NCBI GenBank assembly: GCA_029210625.1
Contig: JARGFU010000025.1
Coordinates: 1-64,000, forward strand
Length of the DNA: 64,000 nt
From: Deltaproteobacteria bacterium
GTDB taxonomy: Bacteria > Myxococcota > Myxococcia > SLRQ01
Reading direction: 5' to 3'
The position numbers and the translations under genes are program-made. The stretch's first letter is position 1. The number at the start of each line of letters is the position of its first letter. The notes under the pieces are model-generated. The model saw only the letters and a list, made by a program, of their open reading frames with translations. It searched no databases and had not been told where the DNA came from. Positions 32,529 through 43,500 of the stretch are shown piece by piece.

Positions 32529-34709
32529 GTGGCGACTGCAGACTCCCAGAACCAGCCCCAGAACATCGGGCCCTACCGGCTGGTGCGCCTGCTGGCCCAG
32601 GGCGGCATGGCCGAGATCTGGCTGGCCGACCACCCCCAGCACGGGGAGTGCGTGGTCAAGCGGGTCCACCCGCACCTGACCTCGAACACCGAGTTCCTGA
32701 TGATGTTCGTGGACGAGGCGCGGATCGCCGCCCGCCTCAACCACCCCGGCTGCGTCCACATCTTCGATCTGGGGAAGGAGGGCAGCACCTACTACATCGC
32801 GATGGAGTACATCCACGGGGAGGACATCCGCTCCATCGCCCGCCAGGCCCGCGCCGCCCAGATCCCCCTGCCCCGCAAGCTGGCGGTCGCCATCATCATG
32901 GGCGCGGCCGAGGGCCTGCACTACGCGCACGAGCTGATGGACGGCGGGGGCCGCCCCCTGAACATCGTCCACCGCGACGTCTCCCCCCAGAACATCCTGG
33001 TCACCTTCGATGGCCGGGTGCGGATCGTGGACTTCGGCATCGCCAAGGCGGCGGATCAGGCCAACCGCACCCGCTCCGGGGTGCTGAAGGGCAAGTACGC
33101 CTACATGGCCCCCGAGCAGATCCTCGGCGTCCCCCTCGACCGGCGCACCGACGTCTTCGCCCTGGGCATCCTCCTCTACGAGCTGACCACCGGCCGGCGC
33201 CTCTTCAAGGCCAAGACCGAGCTCGAGACGATGCGCCGGATCACCCAGAACATCTTCACGCCCCCCGCGGCGGCCTCTCCGGGCTACCCCCCCGACCTGG
33301 AGCGGATCGTCCTGAAGGCGATCTCCAACGACCGGATCAACCGCTACGAGTCCGCCCAGGCCCTGCGCGACGACCTCGCGGCCTTCCTCGAGGCTCACCG
33401 GGTGACGGTGACCGAGGAAGACCTGGCCGAGCTGATGAAGCAGGTCTTCGCCGAGCGCCTCGCGGCCATCGACGTGGCCCGCCAGAGCGGCGACGCCTCG
33501 GCGCTCCTCGACGCGCGCTTCGGCCTGGAGGGCTCCGACGCCTCGGACGAGATCCCCGCCCCGCCCGCCCCGGCGCCGAGCTCCCCCGGCCCCCTGATGG
33601 TGGACGAGACCGCCGCGCCGACGACCCTCGATCGAGAGCCGCTGATCACCGCGGAGGAGGACGAGGACGGCTTCACCGACCGCGCCCCGCCGGTGAGCCC
33701 GATGGCCCTGGGCCGGGCGCCCCGGCCGGCGCCGGTCGAGGTCGGGGAGGAGGGCCTGGCCCCCACTCAGCTCGCCGCGGTCCTGCCCGGGGCCATCGAG
33801 CCGGCCGCCAAGATCACCGAGACCCACCTGCCGGCGGTCCACCTCCCGCTCCCCGCGCCGGCACCGGCGCCGGCCCCCGAGCACAACCCGGACCTCCGGC
33901 GCACCGAGCCCACGCTGGCCGCCGTGTGGATCCCCCCCGAGCCCCAGATCTCGCGGGAGGGTCCCCGGCCCCTCGAGGGGGTGGTCGGCGACGCCCGGCT
34001 GGGCCTGCCCTCGGAGGGGGGCGCCGCCGAGGCCACCCTCACCGAGGCGGTCGATCCCGCCCAGCAGGGCTGGATCGAGGCGCCCGCCCCCGCCGAGGAC
34101 TGGGAGCTCGAGCCGCCCACACAGGGCAGCGGCCTCCTCTCCCGGATCGTGGCCATCCTGCTGGTCGCCGGGGCCTGCGTCGCGGGCCTGGCCTGGTACC
34201 TCTCGGCGCCGGCCGCGAGCGTGGCCCCGGCCGAGGAGCTGGCGGTGGCCCTGCAGAGCACGCCGCCGGGCGCCGAGATCCACCTCGACAGCCTGCGCCT
34301 GCGCCAGAAGACCCCCACCGTGCTCACCGGCCTGGAGCGCGGGCGCGCCTACGAGGTCCGCCTCTCCTTCCCCACCGGCGAGAGCTGGGTCCAGACCTTC
34401 AAGCCCGAGGAGATCCCGGGCAACCCGCCGACCGTGATCCACACCTTCCCGGGGATGGGCGCCACCCCGGAGCCGGCCGCCGCCCCGGCGGGCGCCAGCC
34501 TCGGTGAGGGCTACCTCACCATCACCGGCGGCAACGGCCTGGTCTTCGTGGACGGGGAGCAGGCCGGCAAGCTCCCCCTCTCCCGCTACCCGCTCCCGGC
34601 CGGCCCCCACGCGGTGGAGATCCAGCGGGGCAAGCGCAAGCAGCGCTTCGAGATCGAGATCCTCGAGGGCGAGACCCTGGTGAAGAAGCTCGGCCGGCGC
34701 CAGCGCTGA
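32529..34709 (+). CDS. Ser/Thr protein kinase with transmembrane segment and tail of PEGA type
   Basis: A 726-residue Hanks-type kinase. The kinase domain (about residues 15-290) has the ATP lysine at K44, the catalytic HRD at 148-150, VDFG and MAPEQ, so it looks active. A 240-residue Pro/Ala/Glu-rich linker leads to one membrane helix (about 535-560). The outer part holds two PEGA-like beta repeats (the second reads GLVFVDGEQAGKLPL), which often bind cell-envelope components. Translation starts at GTG 32529. It stands alone, with the hydrolase gene convergent nine bases away. Such kinases regulate development and envelope functions in myxobacteria; targets are unknown. Confidence 0.85.
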   Translation: MATADSQNQPQNIGPYRLVRLLAQGGMAEIWLADHPQHGECVVKRVHPHLTSNTEFLMMFVDEARIAARLNHPGCVHIFDLGKEGSTYYIAMEYIHGEDIRSIARQARAAQIPLPRKLAVAIIMGAAEGLHYAHELMDGGGRPLNIVHRDVSPQNILVTFDGRVRIVDFGIAKAADQANRTRSGVLKGKYAYMAPEQILGVPLDRRTDVFALGILLYELTTGRRLFKAKTELETMRRITQNIFTPPAAASPGYPPDLERIVLKAISNDRINRYESAQALRDDLAAFLEAHRVTVTEEDLAELMKQVFAERLAAIDVARQSGDASALLDARFGLEGSDASDEIPAPPAPAPSSPGPLMVDETAAPTTLDREPLITAEEDEDGFTDRAPPVSPMALGRAPRPAPVEVGEEGLAPTQLAAVLPGAIEPAAKITETHLPAVHLPLPAPAPAPAPEHNPDLRRTEPTLAAVWIPPEPQISREGPRPLEGVVGDARLGLPSEGGAAEATLTEAVDPAQQGWIEAPAPAEDWELEPPTQGSGLLSRIVAILLVAGACVAGLAWYLSAPAASVAPAEELAVALQSTPPGAEIHLDSLRLRQKTPTVLTGLERGRAYEVRLSFPTGESWVQTFKPEEIPGNPPTVIHTFPGMGATPEPAAAPAGASLGEGYLTITGGNGLVFVDGEQAGKLPLSRYPLPAGPHAVEIQRGKRKQRFEIEILEGETLVKKLGRRQR

Positions 34710-34718
34710 CCGGAGCGC

Positions 34719-35588
34719 TCAGCCCAGGCGCTTCTCGAGCCAGGCGAGGGTGCGCTCGATGGGCGCCTCGCGCCCGATCTCCCGGTAGATCTCGTGGCGC
34801 ATGCCCTCGTAGCTCTCCCACTCCTTGTCGCGGACGCTCAGGGCGTCGAAGAGCTTCCGGCTGGCCTCGGGGCTGACGATGGTGTCGGCCTCGGCCTGGA
34901 GGATCAGCAGGGGGGTCACGATCTCCGAGGCCCGCCGCTTAACCTCCTCCTGCACCTGCTGCATCTGGGTGAACCAGCTGGGCGTGGTGGTGTGGCCGTA
35001 GAGGGGATCGTTGCGGGTCTCCTCCTGGAAGGCCTCGTCGCGGGTGAGGTTCTCGGCCTCCAGCTCGTTGCCGAGGGGGAGGTGGGGGATGATCTTCCCG
35101 ATCACCCGCGCCGCCAGCACCTTCAGCGCCGGCGGCTCGAAGCCGAGGGCCAGGAAGGGGCAGGTGAGCACGGCGCCGGTGAGGCCCGAGGGGCGATCGA
35201 GCAGCCAGCGCAGGGTGATCAGGCCGCCGTGACTGTGGGCGACCACGAAGAGGGGCGCCGAGTCGGTGATCTCGGCGCGCACCCGCGCGACGAAGGTGGA
35301 GAGATCGGAGACGAACTCGCCGAAGCGCCCGACGTGGCCGCGGCGGCCCTCGGACTTGCCGTGGCCCCGGTAGTCGAAGGCGTGGACGGCGAAGCCGCGA
35401 TCGGCGAAGGCCTCGATCACGTGGGGGTAGCGGCCGCTGTGGTCGCTGTAGCCGTGGACGAGGACGATCCGGGCCTTCACCTCGGCGGGCACGACCGAGC
35501 GCCAGAAGAGCCGAGTCCCGTCCGGGGCCTCGAAGAAGCCGTCGTCCCTCACCCGATCCGCGTCCTGATTCATGGCTGTGTCACTCAT
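34719..35588 (-). CDS. Alpha/beta hydrolase of the monoacylglycerol lipase type
   Basis: A 289-residue alpha/beta hydrolase. The oxyanion region HGYSDHSGRY, the nucleophile elbow AHSHGG with Ser119 and the DYRGHGKSEG segment fit the Hydrolase_4 or monoacylglycerol-lipase group; a C-terminal Asp (EADTIVSPE) and His (GMRHEIYRE) complete the triad. No signal peptide is seen. The ATG at 35588 is used here; an internal ATG at 35573 is an alternative. It follows the TPR lipoprotein gene by 37 bases, so it may be the last gene of the tamB operon. Confidence 0.8.
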   Translation of the reverse strand: MSDTAMNQDADRVRDDGFFEAPDGTRLFWRSVVPAEVKARIVLVHGYSDHSGRYPHVIEAFADRGFAVHAFDYRGHGKSEGRRGHVGRFGEFVSDLSTFVARVRAEITDSAPLFVVAHSHGGLITLRWLLDRPSGLTGAVLTCPFLALGFEPPALKVLAARVIGKIIPHLPLGNELEAENLTRDEAFQEETRNDPLYGHTTTPSWFTQMQQVQEEVKRRASEIVTPLLILQAEADTIVSPEASRKLFDALSVRDKEWESYEGMRHEIYREIGREAPIERTLAWLEKRLG

Positions 35589-35625
35589 GTAGGGCGATGG
35601 AAGGTATTTGCCTACATCGGATCGG

Positions 35626-37530
35626 TCAAGGTGCCTTCAGCTGCCGCAGGCGGGTCTCGACCCGCTCGCGCCGCGAATCCTCCAGGCCCGGCAGGCCGAG
35701 GAGGTGCCGGAAGAGCTTCCGCGCCCGGCTCTCCTGCCCCGCCTGCCAGTGGGCCTCGGCGAGGTGCTCGAGCACCTCGGCCTCGACGGGGAGGAGGCGG
35801 ACGGCCCGCGTCAGGGCCTCCACCGCCTCTCCCGGGCGCTGCCGCGCCAGGAGGACCCAGCCCAGGGTGTCGAGGATGTAGCCGTTGTTCGGCTCGAGCT
35901 CGAGGGCCCGGCGGGCGAGGGCCTCGGCCTCCTCCAAACGCTCTCCCTTCTCGGCCCAGGTGTAGGCCAGGAAGTTGAGGGCGTCGGCCCGGTCCGGGTC
36001 CGCCCGGCTCACCGCCTGCATCAGGGTGAGGGCCTCCTCCCGCCGCTGCTGCTGCAGGAGCACCGTCGCCAGGAGGTACTGCAGGTTCTGGTCCCGCGGC
36101 CGCAGGCGCAGCTCCGCCCGCAGGAGGCGGAGGGCCTCCTCCGGGCGCTTCAGGGTGAGCAGGGCCGTGGCCCGCGCGGTGAGCACGCGCACGTCGTGGG
36201 TCAGGGCCGCCGGCACGCGGGCGACCGCGCCCTCGAGCCCCTCGAGATCCCCGAGGCGCGCGAGCACCTCGATCTCGAGGGTGTGGGCCTCCAGGGGGGG
36301 CGTGCGCCCGCGCCCCAGGAGGCGCAGCTCGGCGAGGGCCTCCTCGTCCCGCCCGAGGTCCCCGAGGAGAGAGGCCCGGGCCAGGCGCGCCTCGGCGCCG
36401 TAGACCGGATCCGCGGTGGCCCGGGCGAAGGCGCCGAGCGCCAGGGCGTGCTCGCCGCGCATCTCGCGCAGGTAGCCCTCGAAGAAGGACAGGTCCAGGC
36501 GCTTCGGCGCCAGCGCCCGGGCGCGCTGCAGGCGCGAGAGCGCCAGCTCGAGCTCCCCGCGCTCCGCGGCGGAGAGGGCCACCTGCCGCAGGGTGTCGGC
36601 GCTCCCCGGATCCCCCGCGAGGAGCTTCTCCTCCGCGGCCCGGGCGTCGGCGTCCTGGCCGAGCTCTCCGTGGAGGCGCGCCACGCTGACGAGCAGGGGG
36701 AAGCGCTCCTCGGCGAGCACCACCGCGTCGTCGTAGGCGCGGATCGCACAGGCGCGATCGCGGAGGGCCTGGCAGACCCTGCCCTCGTGCTCCGCCGCCG
36801 CGGCGTCCTCGGGGACCGCCTCCCGGGCGCGGTGGAAGGCCAGGCGCGCCCCCTTCAGGTGGCCCGCCCGCTCGAGGTCCAGCCCCAGCGCCTTCCAGGG
36901 CGCGCCCTCCCGGCTCTCCCTGCCCTCGAGCACCTCGTAGATCCGCAGGGCCTCGTCCACCCGCTCCTCCTCCAGCAGGAGCGCCGCGAGATCGACGTAG
37001 GCCTCCGGCTGGTCCGGGGCCGAGTCGATGGCCCGGCCCAGGGCCGCCTCGGCCTCGGCCTTCGCGCCGGTCGCGAGGTGGATCCGCGCCAGGAGGCGGT
37101 GCGCCTCGGTGAGCCCGGGATCCAGGCGGGCCGCGCGGGCGACGGCCTCCCGGGCCGACGTGAGCTTCCCCGCGTGGTAGCGCGCCCGGGCCAGCGCGAG
37201 GTGGAGCTGGGCGCTCTCGGGATCGTGGAGGACCGCCTCGGCCAGCTCGCGCTCGGCCCGGCCGTAGGCGCCGTCCTCCAGGGCCACGCTCCCCTCGAGG
37301 AAGTGGCGATAGGCGGCCGCGCTCGACCAGGGCCGCACCGGCGCCGGCCGCAGGGCGTCGGCCATCGCCGCGAGATCCCCACCCCCCCGGGCGCCGGCCT
37401 CGGCCGGCGGGTCCACGGGCGCACCGGTGCTCGGCGCGCGGGTGGAGGGCTCCGGCGCGGCACCCGTGGTGGTCGCGCAGGCGGTGGCCCCCAGGAGGAG
37501 GACCGTGATGACGGCTCCCTTCGCGATCAC
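35626..37530 (-). CDS. TPR-repeat lipoprotein downstream of tamA
   Basis: A 634-residue lipoprotein (LLGATAC, Cys at residue 18) with a disordered linker to about residue 60 and TPR helices over the rest, including the segment ILDTLGWVLLARQRPGEAV near the C-terminus. It starts with GTG at 37530, two bases after the stop of the Omp85 gene, so it is probably coupled to that gene. Position suggests an accessory to outer-membrane protein insertion, comparable to TPR lipoproteins such as BamD, but this one is far longer and the link is inference. Confidence 0.7.
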   Translation of the reverse strand: MIAKGAVITVLLLGATACATTTGAAPEPSTRAPSTGAPVDPPAEAGARGGGDLAAMADALRPAPVRPWSSAAAYRHFLEGSVALEDGAYGRAERELAEAVLHDPESAQLHLALARARYHAGKLTSAREAVARAARLDPGLTEAHRLLARIHLATGAKAEAEAALGRAIDSAPDQPEAYVDLAALLLEEERVDEALRIYEVLEGRESREGAPWKALGLDLERAGHLKGARLAFHRAREAVPEDAAAAEHEGRVCQALRDRACAIRAYDDAVVLAEERFPLLVSVARLHGELGQDADARAAEEKLLAGDPGSADTLRQVALSAAERGELELALSRLQRARALAPKRLDLSFFEGYLREMRGEHALALGAFARATADPVYGAEARLARASLLGDLGRDEEALAELRLLGRGRTPPLEAHTLEIEVLARLGDLEGLEGAVARVPAALTHDVRVLTARATALLTLKRPEEALRLLRAELRLRPRDQNLQYLLATVLLQQQRREEALTLMQAVSRADPDRADALNFLAYTWAEKGERLEEAEALARRALELEPNNGYILDTLGWVLLARQRPGEAVEALTRAVRLLPVEAEVLEHLAEAHWQAGQESRARKLFRHLLGLPGLEDSRRERVETRLRQLKAP

Positions 37531-37532
37531 GA

Positions 37533-40502
37533 TCAGAAAGTGTACCCGAAGGTCAGGTGCAACCGTCCTCCCCGATTCACGAGCGAGGGCAAGGGATCTT
37601 CCCCCGGCACCGGGTTCGGGCGCCGGTTGGCCAGCACCGCCGGCAGCACCGCGGGGTAGCCGTAGGCCAGCGAGATCGGCCCCACGGGCGTGACGTAGCG
37701 CAGGGCCGGGCCGACCGTCAGGGTCAGGGGCCCGAAGCTGGGGGCGGGCGACTCGGAGACCGCCGCCGCGTCGGCGAAGAGGGCCAGCTGTACCGTCCCG
37801 AAGCCCACGTTCTGCAGGAGGTACCAGCGCAGCTCGACCGTCCCCTCGAGGAGGCTGCGGGCCACCGGCCAGGCGCCCTCGGCCTGGGAGATCCGCAGCT
37901 TCAGGCCCCGGACGCTGGCGTCACCGCCGTAGGAGAAGGCCTCGCTCTCCGGCAGGGTGAGGGTCCCCCCGGTCGGCCAGCCCAGGCCGATCCGTCCGCC
38001 CATGGCCAGGACGATCGGGCCGCCGGCCACCTGCTCCTCGCCCAGGTCGACGGCGAAGGGCGTTCCCAGGCCGAGATAGAGCTGCCCCGAGACCATGGCT
38101 CGCAGGAAGCTGGCGCCCTGACTCAGGGGAGAGAGCCAGGGGCGGGCCAGCTCGAAGCGCAGCTCGAGGAGGCCCCCGCCGCGCGGGTCGAGGAAGGAGT
38201 CCCGCCAGTCCGCCTTCAGGGAGGGCGTGAGCCGGCCGATGTTGGTGAAGTCCGCCTCCCCGTTGCCACCCTCCTCGTTGATCGACTGGTAGTCGTTGGT
38301 CGAGAGCCCGTAGCGCAGGGCCGCGGTGAGATCGGGGCAGGCCTTGCAGCGGGTCTGGCGCAGGAGCAGCCGGGAGAGCCCGCCGGCGATGCCGATGCGC
38401 CGCTCCTGGAAGGTGGCCTTCTCCCGGTAGTTGTAGAAGGCCGTGCCCTGCACGTCGAAGGGCGCGCCGAAGGGCTCGGGGGCCGAGAGGAGCACGTCGG
38501 CCGTGTCCGAGTTGCCCACCCGGAAGGCGGGATCGATCAGGCCGAAGATCCAGCCCGCCCGGGCGCGGGCCTCCAGGCGCACCGCCCTCCCCAGGAGGTT
38601 GCGGTCGCGAAGGTCGAGACCGAAGGCGAGGCCGTCGTCGGTGGAGGCGGAGAGCACCAGGTCCAGGGTCGTGGCCGTGCGCTCCTTCACCTCGACCGAG
38701 AGCCAGGTCACCCCGTCCTCCCGCCAGCTACCGAGGGGCTCGAGGTCGACCGTGGAGAAGGGCCCCAGCTCGAGCAGCGCCCGCCGGGAGGCCCCGAGGA
38801 CCAGCAGGTCGAGGTCGTCGCCGGGATCGAGCTCGAGGCGCTCCTCGAGCAGGCTCACCCGGGTGCGGAAGTCGCCGCTGACGAGGATGCCTCCGAAGCG
38901 GCTCTTGGGGCCGGGCGTGACCCGGTAGTGGAGGGTGGCCGGCCCCCCTTCCGAGGGCGAGGGCCGCTCGAGATCACGCTTGACCACGCCGCCGGCGTAG
39001 CCCGCCCGGGCCAGCCAGACGTGGATCTCCCGGCGGTCGGGGCCCAGCAGGGAGTGGACGTAGGGCGTGCCGGTGCGCAGCCCCAGCGCCTCGGTGAGCG
39101 CCTTCGGGTCGATCTCCGGCGGGAGGCCCTCCAGGGTCATCGCCTCGACCCAGCGCCGCGGCCCCTCGACGATGCTGTGGACCACCCGGATCTTCCCACC
39201 CGGGCTCAGCTCGCTGCGGCTCTTCACCTCGGCGGCGGCGTAGCCCCTCGCCACGTAGGCTCGCTCGATGGCCCGACGGTCGGCGGCGAGGACCTCGTCC
39301 ACCAGCCGGGAGCGAGTGACGAGGCCGGGTGGCTGGATTTTGAGCTCGACCTCGCGCAGGAGCTGCTCCCGGCTCATCACCTCGTTGCCCTCGAAGTCCA
39401 CCGCGCTCACGGACGCGCGCTCCCCCTCCGTGATCTCGAAGGAGTGCCAGAGGGTGCCCTCCTCGGGCGTGGTCAGCTGGGTCTCGACGGTGGCGCCGTG
39501 GTAGCCGCGCTCCTGGTAGGCCTTGCGCATCGCCTCGGCCGAGGACTCGGCCTCGACCGTGTCCGCCGCGCCCACCTCGCGGAAGGTGAGCTTCTTCTCC
39601 AGGGTGCTCGTGCCGAGGGAGCGGTTGCCCAGGAAGCGCACCACCACCCGCGGGCCGGCGTCGAGCTCCAGGGTGAGGTCCGCGCCGTGGCGCTCCTGAT
39701 CCACCGCCCAGCGCACCTCGACCCGGGCCTCCGGGTAGCCGTGGTCCTTGAGCAGCTCCTCGAGCTTCTCGGCGTCCTGCTCGGCGCGGCGCGGGATGAA
39801 GCGGTCTCGCCACATCCCCAGGGTGCGGTGGGTGAAGAGCTTCTTCACCTCCTTGCGATCGACCTCGGCCGGCAGCGCACCCTCGAGCTCGATCTTCCGC
39901 AGGCGGGCCGGGCGGCCGGCCTCGACCCGCACCTCCAGCTCCAGCCCCTTGGCCGGCTCGGCGCCCGGCACCCGCCGGGTGGTGAGGAGGACCTTCGAGC
40001 CGAAGAAGCCCTCCTTCTCCAGGTAGGACTCCAGGCGCAGGCGCTGGCGCTCGAGGGTGTCCTCCAGCTCCTTCACCACGGTGCCGGGGCGCAGGAAGAT
40101 CCGGCGCCGGAGATCCTCGACCAGCACCGCGAAGGGGATCTTCCCCGCGATCTTCACCCGGTAGACGATCTGCCCCGGCACGATGGCGCAGGCCACCACG
40201 CCTCCCTCCTGAGCCGAGCACTCGGCCCGCTCGAAGCCCGGGTACTCGCGCAGGAGGCGGGAGCGCTCGTCCGGCGTGAAGCGTTTGCCCTCGGGCGAGC
40301 GCAGGTAGAGGGCCAGGCGCTCACAGAACTTCGGCCAGCCCTTCCACTCGGTCTGGAGGAGGGTGAGAGCGAAGGTCTCGCCGTCGCCCGCCTCGACCCG
40401 GCACTCGCTGCGCAGGGCGCCCTCGTCCTGCGCCCGCGCTGCGGCGGGGGCGAGGAGCCCGAGGAGGAGGCCGACGAGGCCGAGGGCAGGCGCGCGCGTC
40501 AT
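37533..40502 (-). CDS. Omp85-family outer-membrane protein, TamA/BamA type
   Basis: A 989-residue exported protein with a signal peptide (about residues 1-24), several POTRA-like alpha/beta modules over roughly residues 30-570, and a C-terminal beta-barrel ending in Phe (TFGYTF). These are the hallmarks of the Omp85 family, which inserts or moves proteins through the outer membrane. It is encoded directly after tamB with a 4-base overlap, so TamA is the likelier assignment. TamA of E. coli has three POTRA modules; the longer N-terminal region here is typical of deltaproteobacterial relatives. The essential BamA is presumably elsewhere. Confidence 0.75.
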   Translation of the reverse strand: MTRAPALGLVGLLLGLLAPAAARAQDEGALRSECRVEAGDGETFALTLLQTEWKGWPKFCERLALYLRSPEGKRFTPDERSRLLREYPGFERAECSAQEGGVVACAIVPGQIVYRVKIAGKIPFAVLVEDLRRRIFLRPGTVVKELEDTLERQRLRLESYLEKEGFFGSKVLLTTRRVPGAEPAKGLELEVRVEAGRPARLRKIELEGALPAEVDRKEVKKLFTHRTLGMWRDRFIPRRAEQDAEKLEELLKDHGYPEARVEVRWAVDQERHGADLTLELDAGPRVVVRFLGNRSLGTSTLEKKLTFREVGAADTVEAESSAEAMRKAYQERGYHGATVETQLTTPEEGTLWHSFEITEGERASVSAVDFEGNEVMSREQLLREVELKIQPPGLVTRSRLVDEVLAADRRAIERAYVARGYAAAEVKSRSELSPGGKIRVVHSIVEGPRRWVEAMTLEGLPPEIDPKALTEALGLRTGTPYVHSLLGPDRREIHVWLARAGYAGGVVKRDLERPSPSEGGPATLHYRVTPGPKSRFGGILVSGDFRTRVSLLEERLELDPGDDLDLLVLGASRRALLELGPFSTVDLEPLGSWREDGVTWLSVEVKERTATTLDLVLSASTDDGLAFGLDLRDRNLLGRAVRLEARARAGWIFGLIDPAFRVGNSDTADVLLSAPEPFGAPFDVQGTAFYNYREKATFQERRIGIAGGLSRLLLRQTRCKACPDLTAALRYGLSTNDYQSINEEGGNGEADFTNIGRLTPSLKADWRDSFLDPRGGGLLELRFELARPWLSPLSQGASFLRAMVSGQLYLGLGTPFAVDLGEEQVAGGPIVLAMGGRIGLGWPTGGTLTLPESEAFSYGGDASVRGLKLRISQAEGAWPVARSLLEGTVELRWYLLQNVGFGTVQLALFADAAAVSESPAPSFGPLTLTVGPALRYVTPVGPISLAYGYPAVLPAVLANRRPNPVPGEDPLPSLVNRGGRLHLTFGYTF

Positions 40503-43500
40503 TTTCCCAGCAACCTCAGCTTCAGCTCGAGCCGGCTGCTGCTCTCATCCTTGTCCTTGGACTCGGCCGAGGCCCCGCTCACCGACTCCCCGGTGTACTC
40601 CAGGAAGAGGCGATCGGAGAGGAGGAAGCGCGCCCGCCCGGTGGCGATCGAGCGCGACTCGAAGCTGCGCTCGAAGGAGCCCTCCAGGCGCAGGCGGCGG
40701 GTGATCTCCTTGCCGGCGGTGACCGTGACCCCCTCGCTGGTGATGCCAGCGTCCAGCTGCAGCTCGAGGTTCAGGTTGCGCTCGAGCTGCTGGGTGACGA
40801 AGCGGGTCAGGGGCGCAGCCAGCTGCGAGCCCACCATCGCGAGCGCCGCGTTCGCCGCGCCCGAGCCGCCGCCCCCCGACTCGAAGTCCGGCGCCACCCG
40901 CCCGGTGGTGAGGAGGGAGAGGACCTCGAGCTGGGAGAGGCTCGGATCGGCGGTGAGCTCCAGGGGCATCTCCTCGAAGGGATCGCCGGCCAGCCCCATG
41001 GTGATGAAGTAGGTGGGCTGGGCGTCGCCGCCGACCAGGGGCGGGGTGACCTCACCCTCGGCGCGCAGGTTCAGGATCGGCGCGATGCCCTCCCCGCCGG
41101 TGGGCTCGAAGTCGATCCGCGCCTCGGTCACGTCGAGGGTGGCGGCCGGGAAGACGATCGTGCCCTGGGTGGAGGAGATCTTCCCCTCGATGAGGGGATC
41201 GGCGGCCGTCCCCTGGATCTTCAGGTCGCTGTCGAGGGAGAGGTCGAGGCTGAGGGGGCCGGCGTTGGCGACGACCTCGAGCCCGCCCGCGCTGACGGCG
41301 GTGAGATCGAGGCCGATGCCCTCGAGCCAGGGGTAGGTCACCGCCAGGGGCTCGTCGAGCTCGACCTCCTGCGCCCGGAAGTTGAAGCGCTTCAGCTCGA
41401 ACTTCTGCAGGTAGCGGCCCCGGACGATCTCCACCTCGCCCCGCACCAGGGTCTCGGGGAGCGTCCCCTCCACCCCCAGCATCCCGTTCACCTCCAGCAC
41501 CAGATCGGGCAGCCGCAGGGGCAGCCCCTCGGCCCGGATACCCAGGCGGTGGGCGCCGGCCCTCTCCCCGGAGAGGGTGATCATCCCCGAGGCCGAGAAG
41601 GTACCGCTGCCGATCTCGCCGACGATGCCCTGGAGGATGGCCTCGCTGCCGCGCAGCTCGATGCTGCCGCTCGAGAGGTGGATCTCCCTCACCACCGTCC
41701 GCGGGCGCAGCATCGCCGGGCCGTTCAGGGAGATCTCGCCCTGCAGATCCGGCGCCTCCGGCGTCCCCCGGATCTTCAGGGCGATCCCGATCCGCCCGCT
41801 CGCCCGGGAGATCGCCTCGACGAAGGGCGGCAGGAGGGAGAGGTCGACCTCGCCGGTCGCGTCGAGGGCGAGGCGCTCACCCACGCTGCCGCCGGCGCGC
41901 AGGCGCCCGCCGGTCCCCGTGAGCAGGAAGGGCTCGAGGGTCAGGCCTTCTGCCCCGTAGCGCAGCTTCACCGGGCCCTGCTGATCGAGGCGGACCCCGG
42001 CCAGGGAGAGCTCCAGGGTGGTGAGCTCGGTCGCGACCTCCCAGGCCTCGCCCACCAGGTCGAAGGAGAGGCGGCCGGCGGTGACGATCTCGGTCTCGTA
42101 CTCGGAGAGGGAGGGGACGAGGGAGGAGACGGCGAAGCGCCGGAGGGAGCCGTCGCCGCTGATCGTCAGCCCACCCTCGGCGAGCGTGATCGAGGCCTGG
42201 CCGTCCAGCACCCCGAGGGCCGCGAGGCTCAGCTGCACCCCGCCGGGCAGGGGCGTCAGGCGGGCGATGGCCTCGCCCCCGGGCAGCCGCTCCCCCTTCA
42301 CCTGGAGGCCGGTCGCGCGCAGCTGGCCGCGAATCTCCGGGATGGGCAGCGCGCCCTCCAGCGTGAGGTCGGCGCTGATCAGCGCGTCGATCGGCGGAGG
42401 CGCCGGCCCGGCCCTCGCCTCGTCGGCCTCCGCGGCGTCGCCGGCCGCGGGCGGGGCGGGCGGCATCAGCGGAGCGATCCGCAGCCCCTCGGTCCGCAGC
42501 CGCGTCGAGCGCAGGCCGGCGCCGTCGTCGATCAGGGTCCCCTCGACCCGCACCGTGCCGGCGTCTCCGATCAGGCTGGCGTCCACCCGCAGGGCGCTGC
42601 GCTGGCCTCCGATCTCGAGGCCCAGGGTCCCCAGCGCGATCCCCTCGACCACCAGACCCTCGACGCCGATGGGGCCCCGCACCGTGGGGTCACGCCAGGC
42701 GCCCTCGACCTCCAGGTTCGCACCGATCACCCCCGCGAGCTGCAGGTCCGGGAGGAAGGGGCGCAGCAGGGCGGTGGGCAGGCCCTCGAGGCGCAGCGTC
42801 AGATCCAGGGTCTCGCGCTCGAGGTCGACGCTGCCCTCTCCGCCGAGGGCGCCGCCGCCCTCGGGCTCCAGCTTCACGCGCTCCAGGCGCAGGGCCTGAC
42901 CCTCGGCGACGACCAGGGCCTCCAGGGTCTCCAGGGGGACCCCGCCCAGCCGCCCGCGCTTCACCCGCGCGCTCGCCTGACCGGTGGGCGCGCGCAGCGA
43001 GCCGCGCAGATCGCCCTCGAAGTAGAGCAGGCCCTCGACCTCGGGGAGGGCCAGCGCCGAGAGGGCGAGCCCGCTGCCCTCGACCGCGAAGGCGCCGCGG
43101 GGATCGGCGACGAGGGCGCCTCCCTCGTCGAGGAGGGTCACCTTGCCGGTGGCGCGCAGAGTGCCGTGGACCACCGAGACCCGGGCGTCCTTCAGGGCCA
43201 GGCTCTGGCCGTCCCAGTCGAAGGGGAGGAGGCCCGAGAGCGGGGCGAGCCAGGGGTTCTTCAGGCCCTCGAGCTCCAGGCTGCCCCCGGCCGTCGGCGC
43301 CCGGATCGGCCCCTCGACCCTCGCCTGCAGCTGCGCCCGGCCGCCCAGCCCCTTCAGGTCGAAGGCCTCCGCCAGGGGACCGAGCTCGGCCGAGACCACC
43401 CGGGTGTCGAGGCGCAGCCGCAGATCGTCGTCGAGGCGCACCCAGCCCCGGGCGAAGACCGAGGTCTCGCCGGCGACGAGGCTCGTCCCCTCGGCGAGCA

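Noticed and set aside
37533-40502. The Omp85 protein as the essential BamA
   Set aside because: It is encoded with tamB by a 4-base overlap and has no skp or lpxD neighbours, so a Tam role is more likely; BamA is not excluded.
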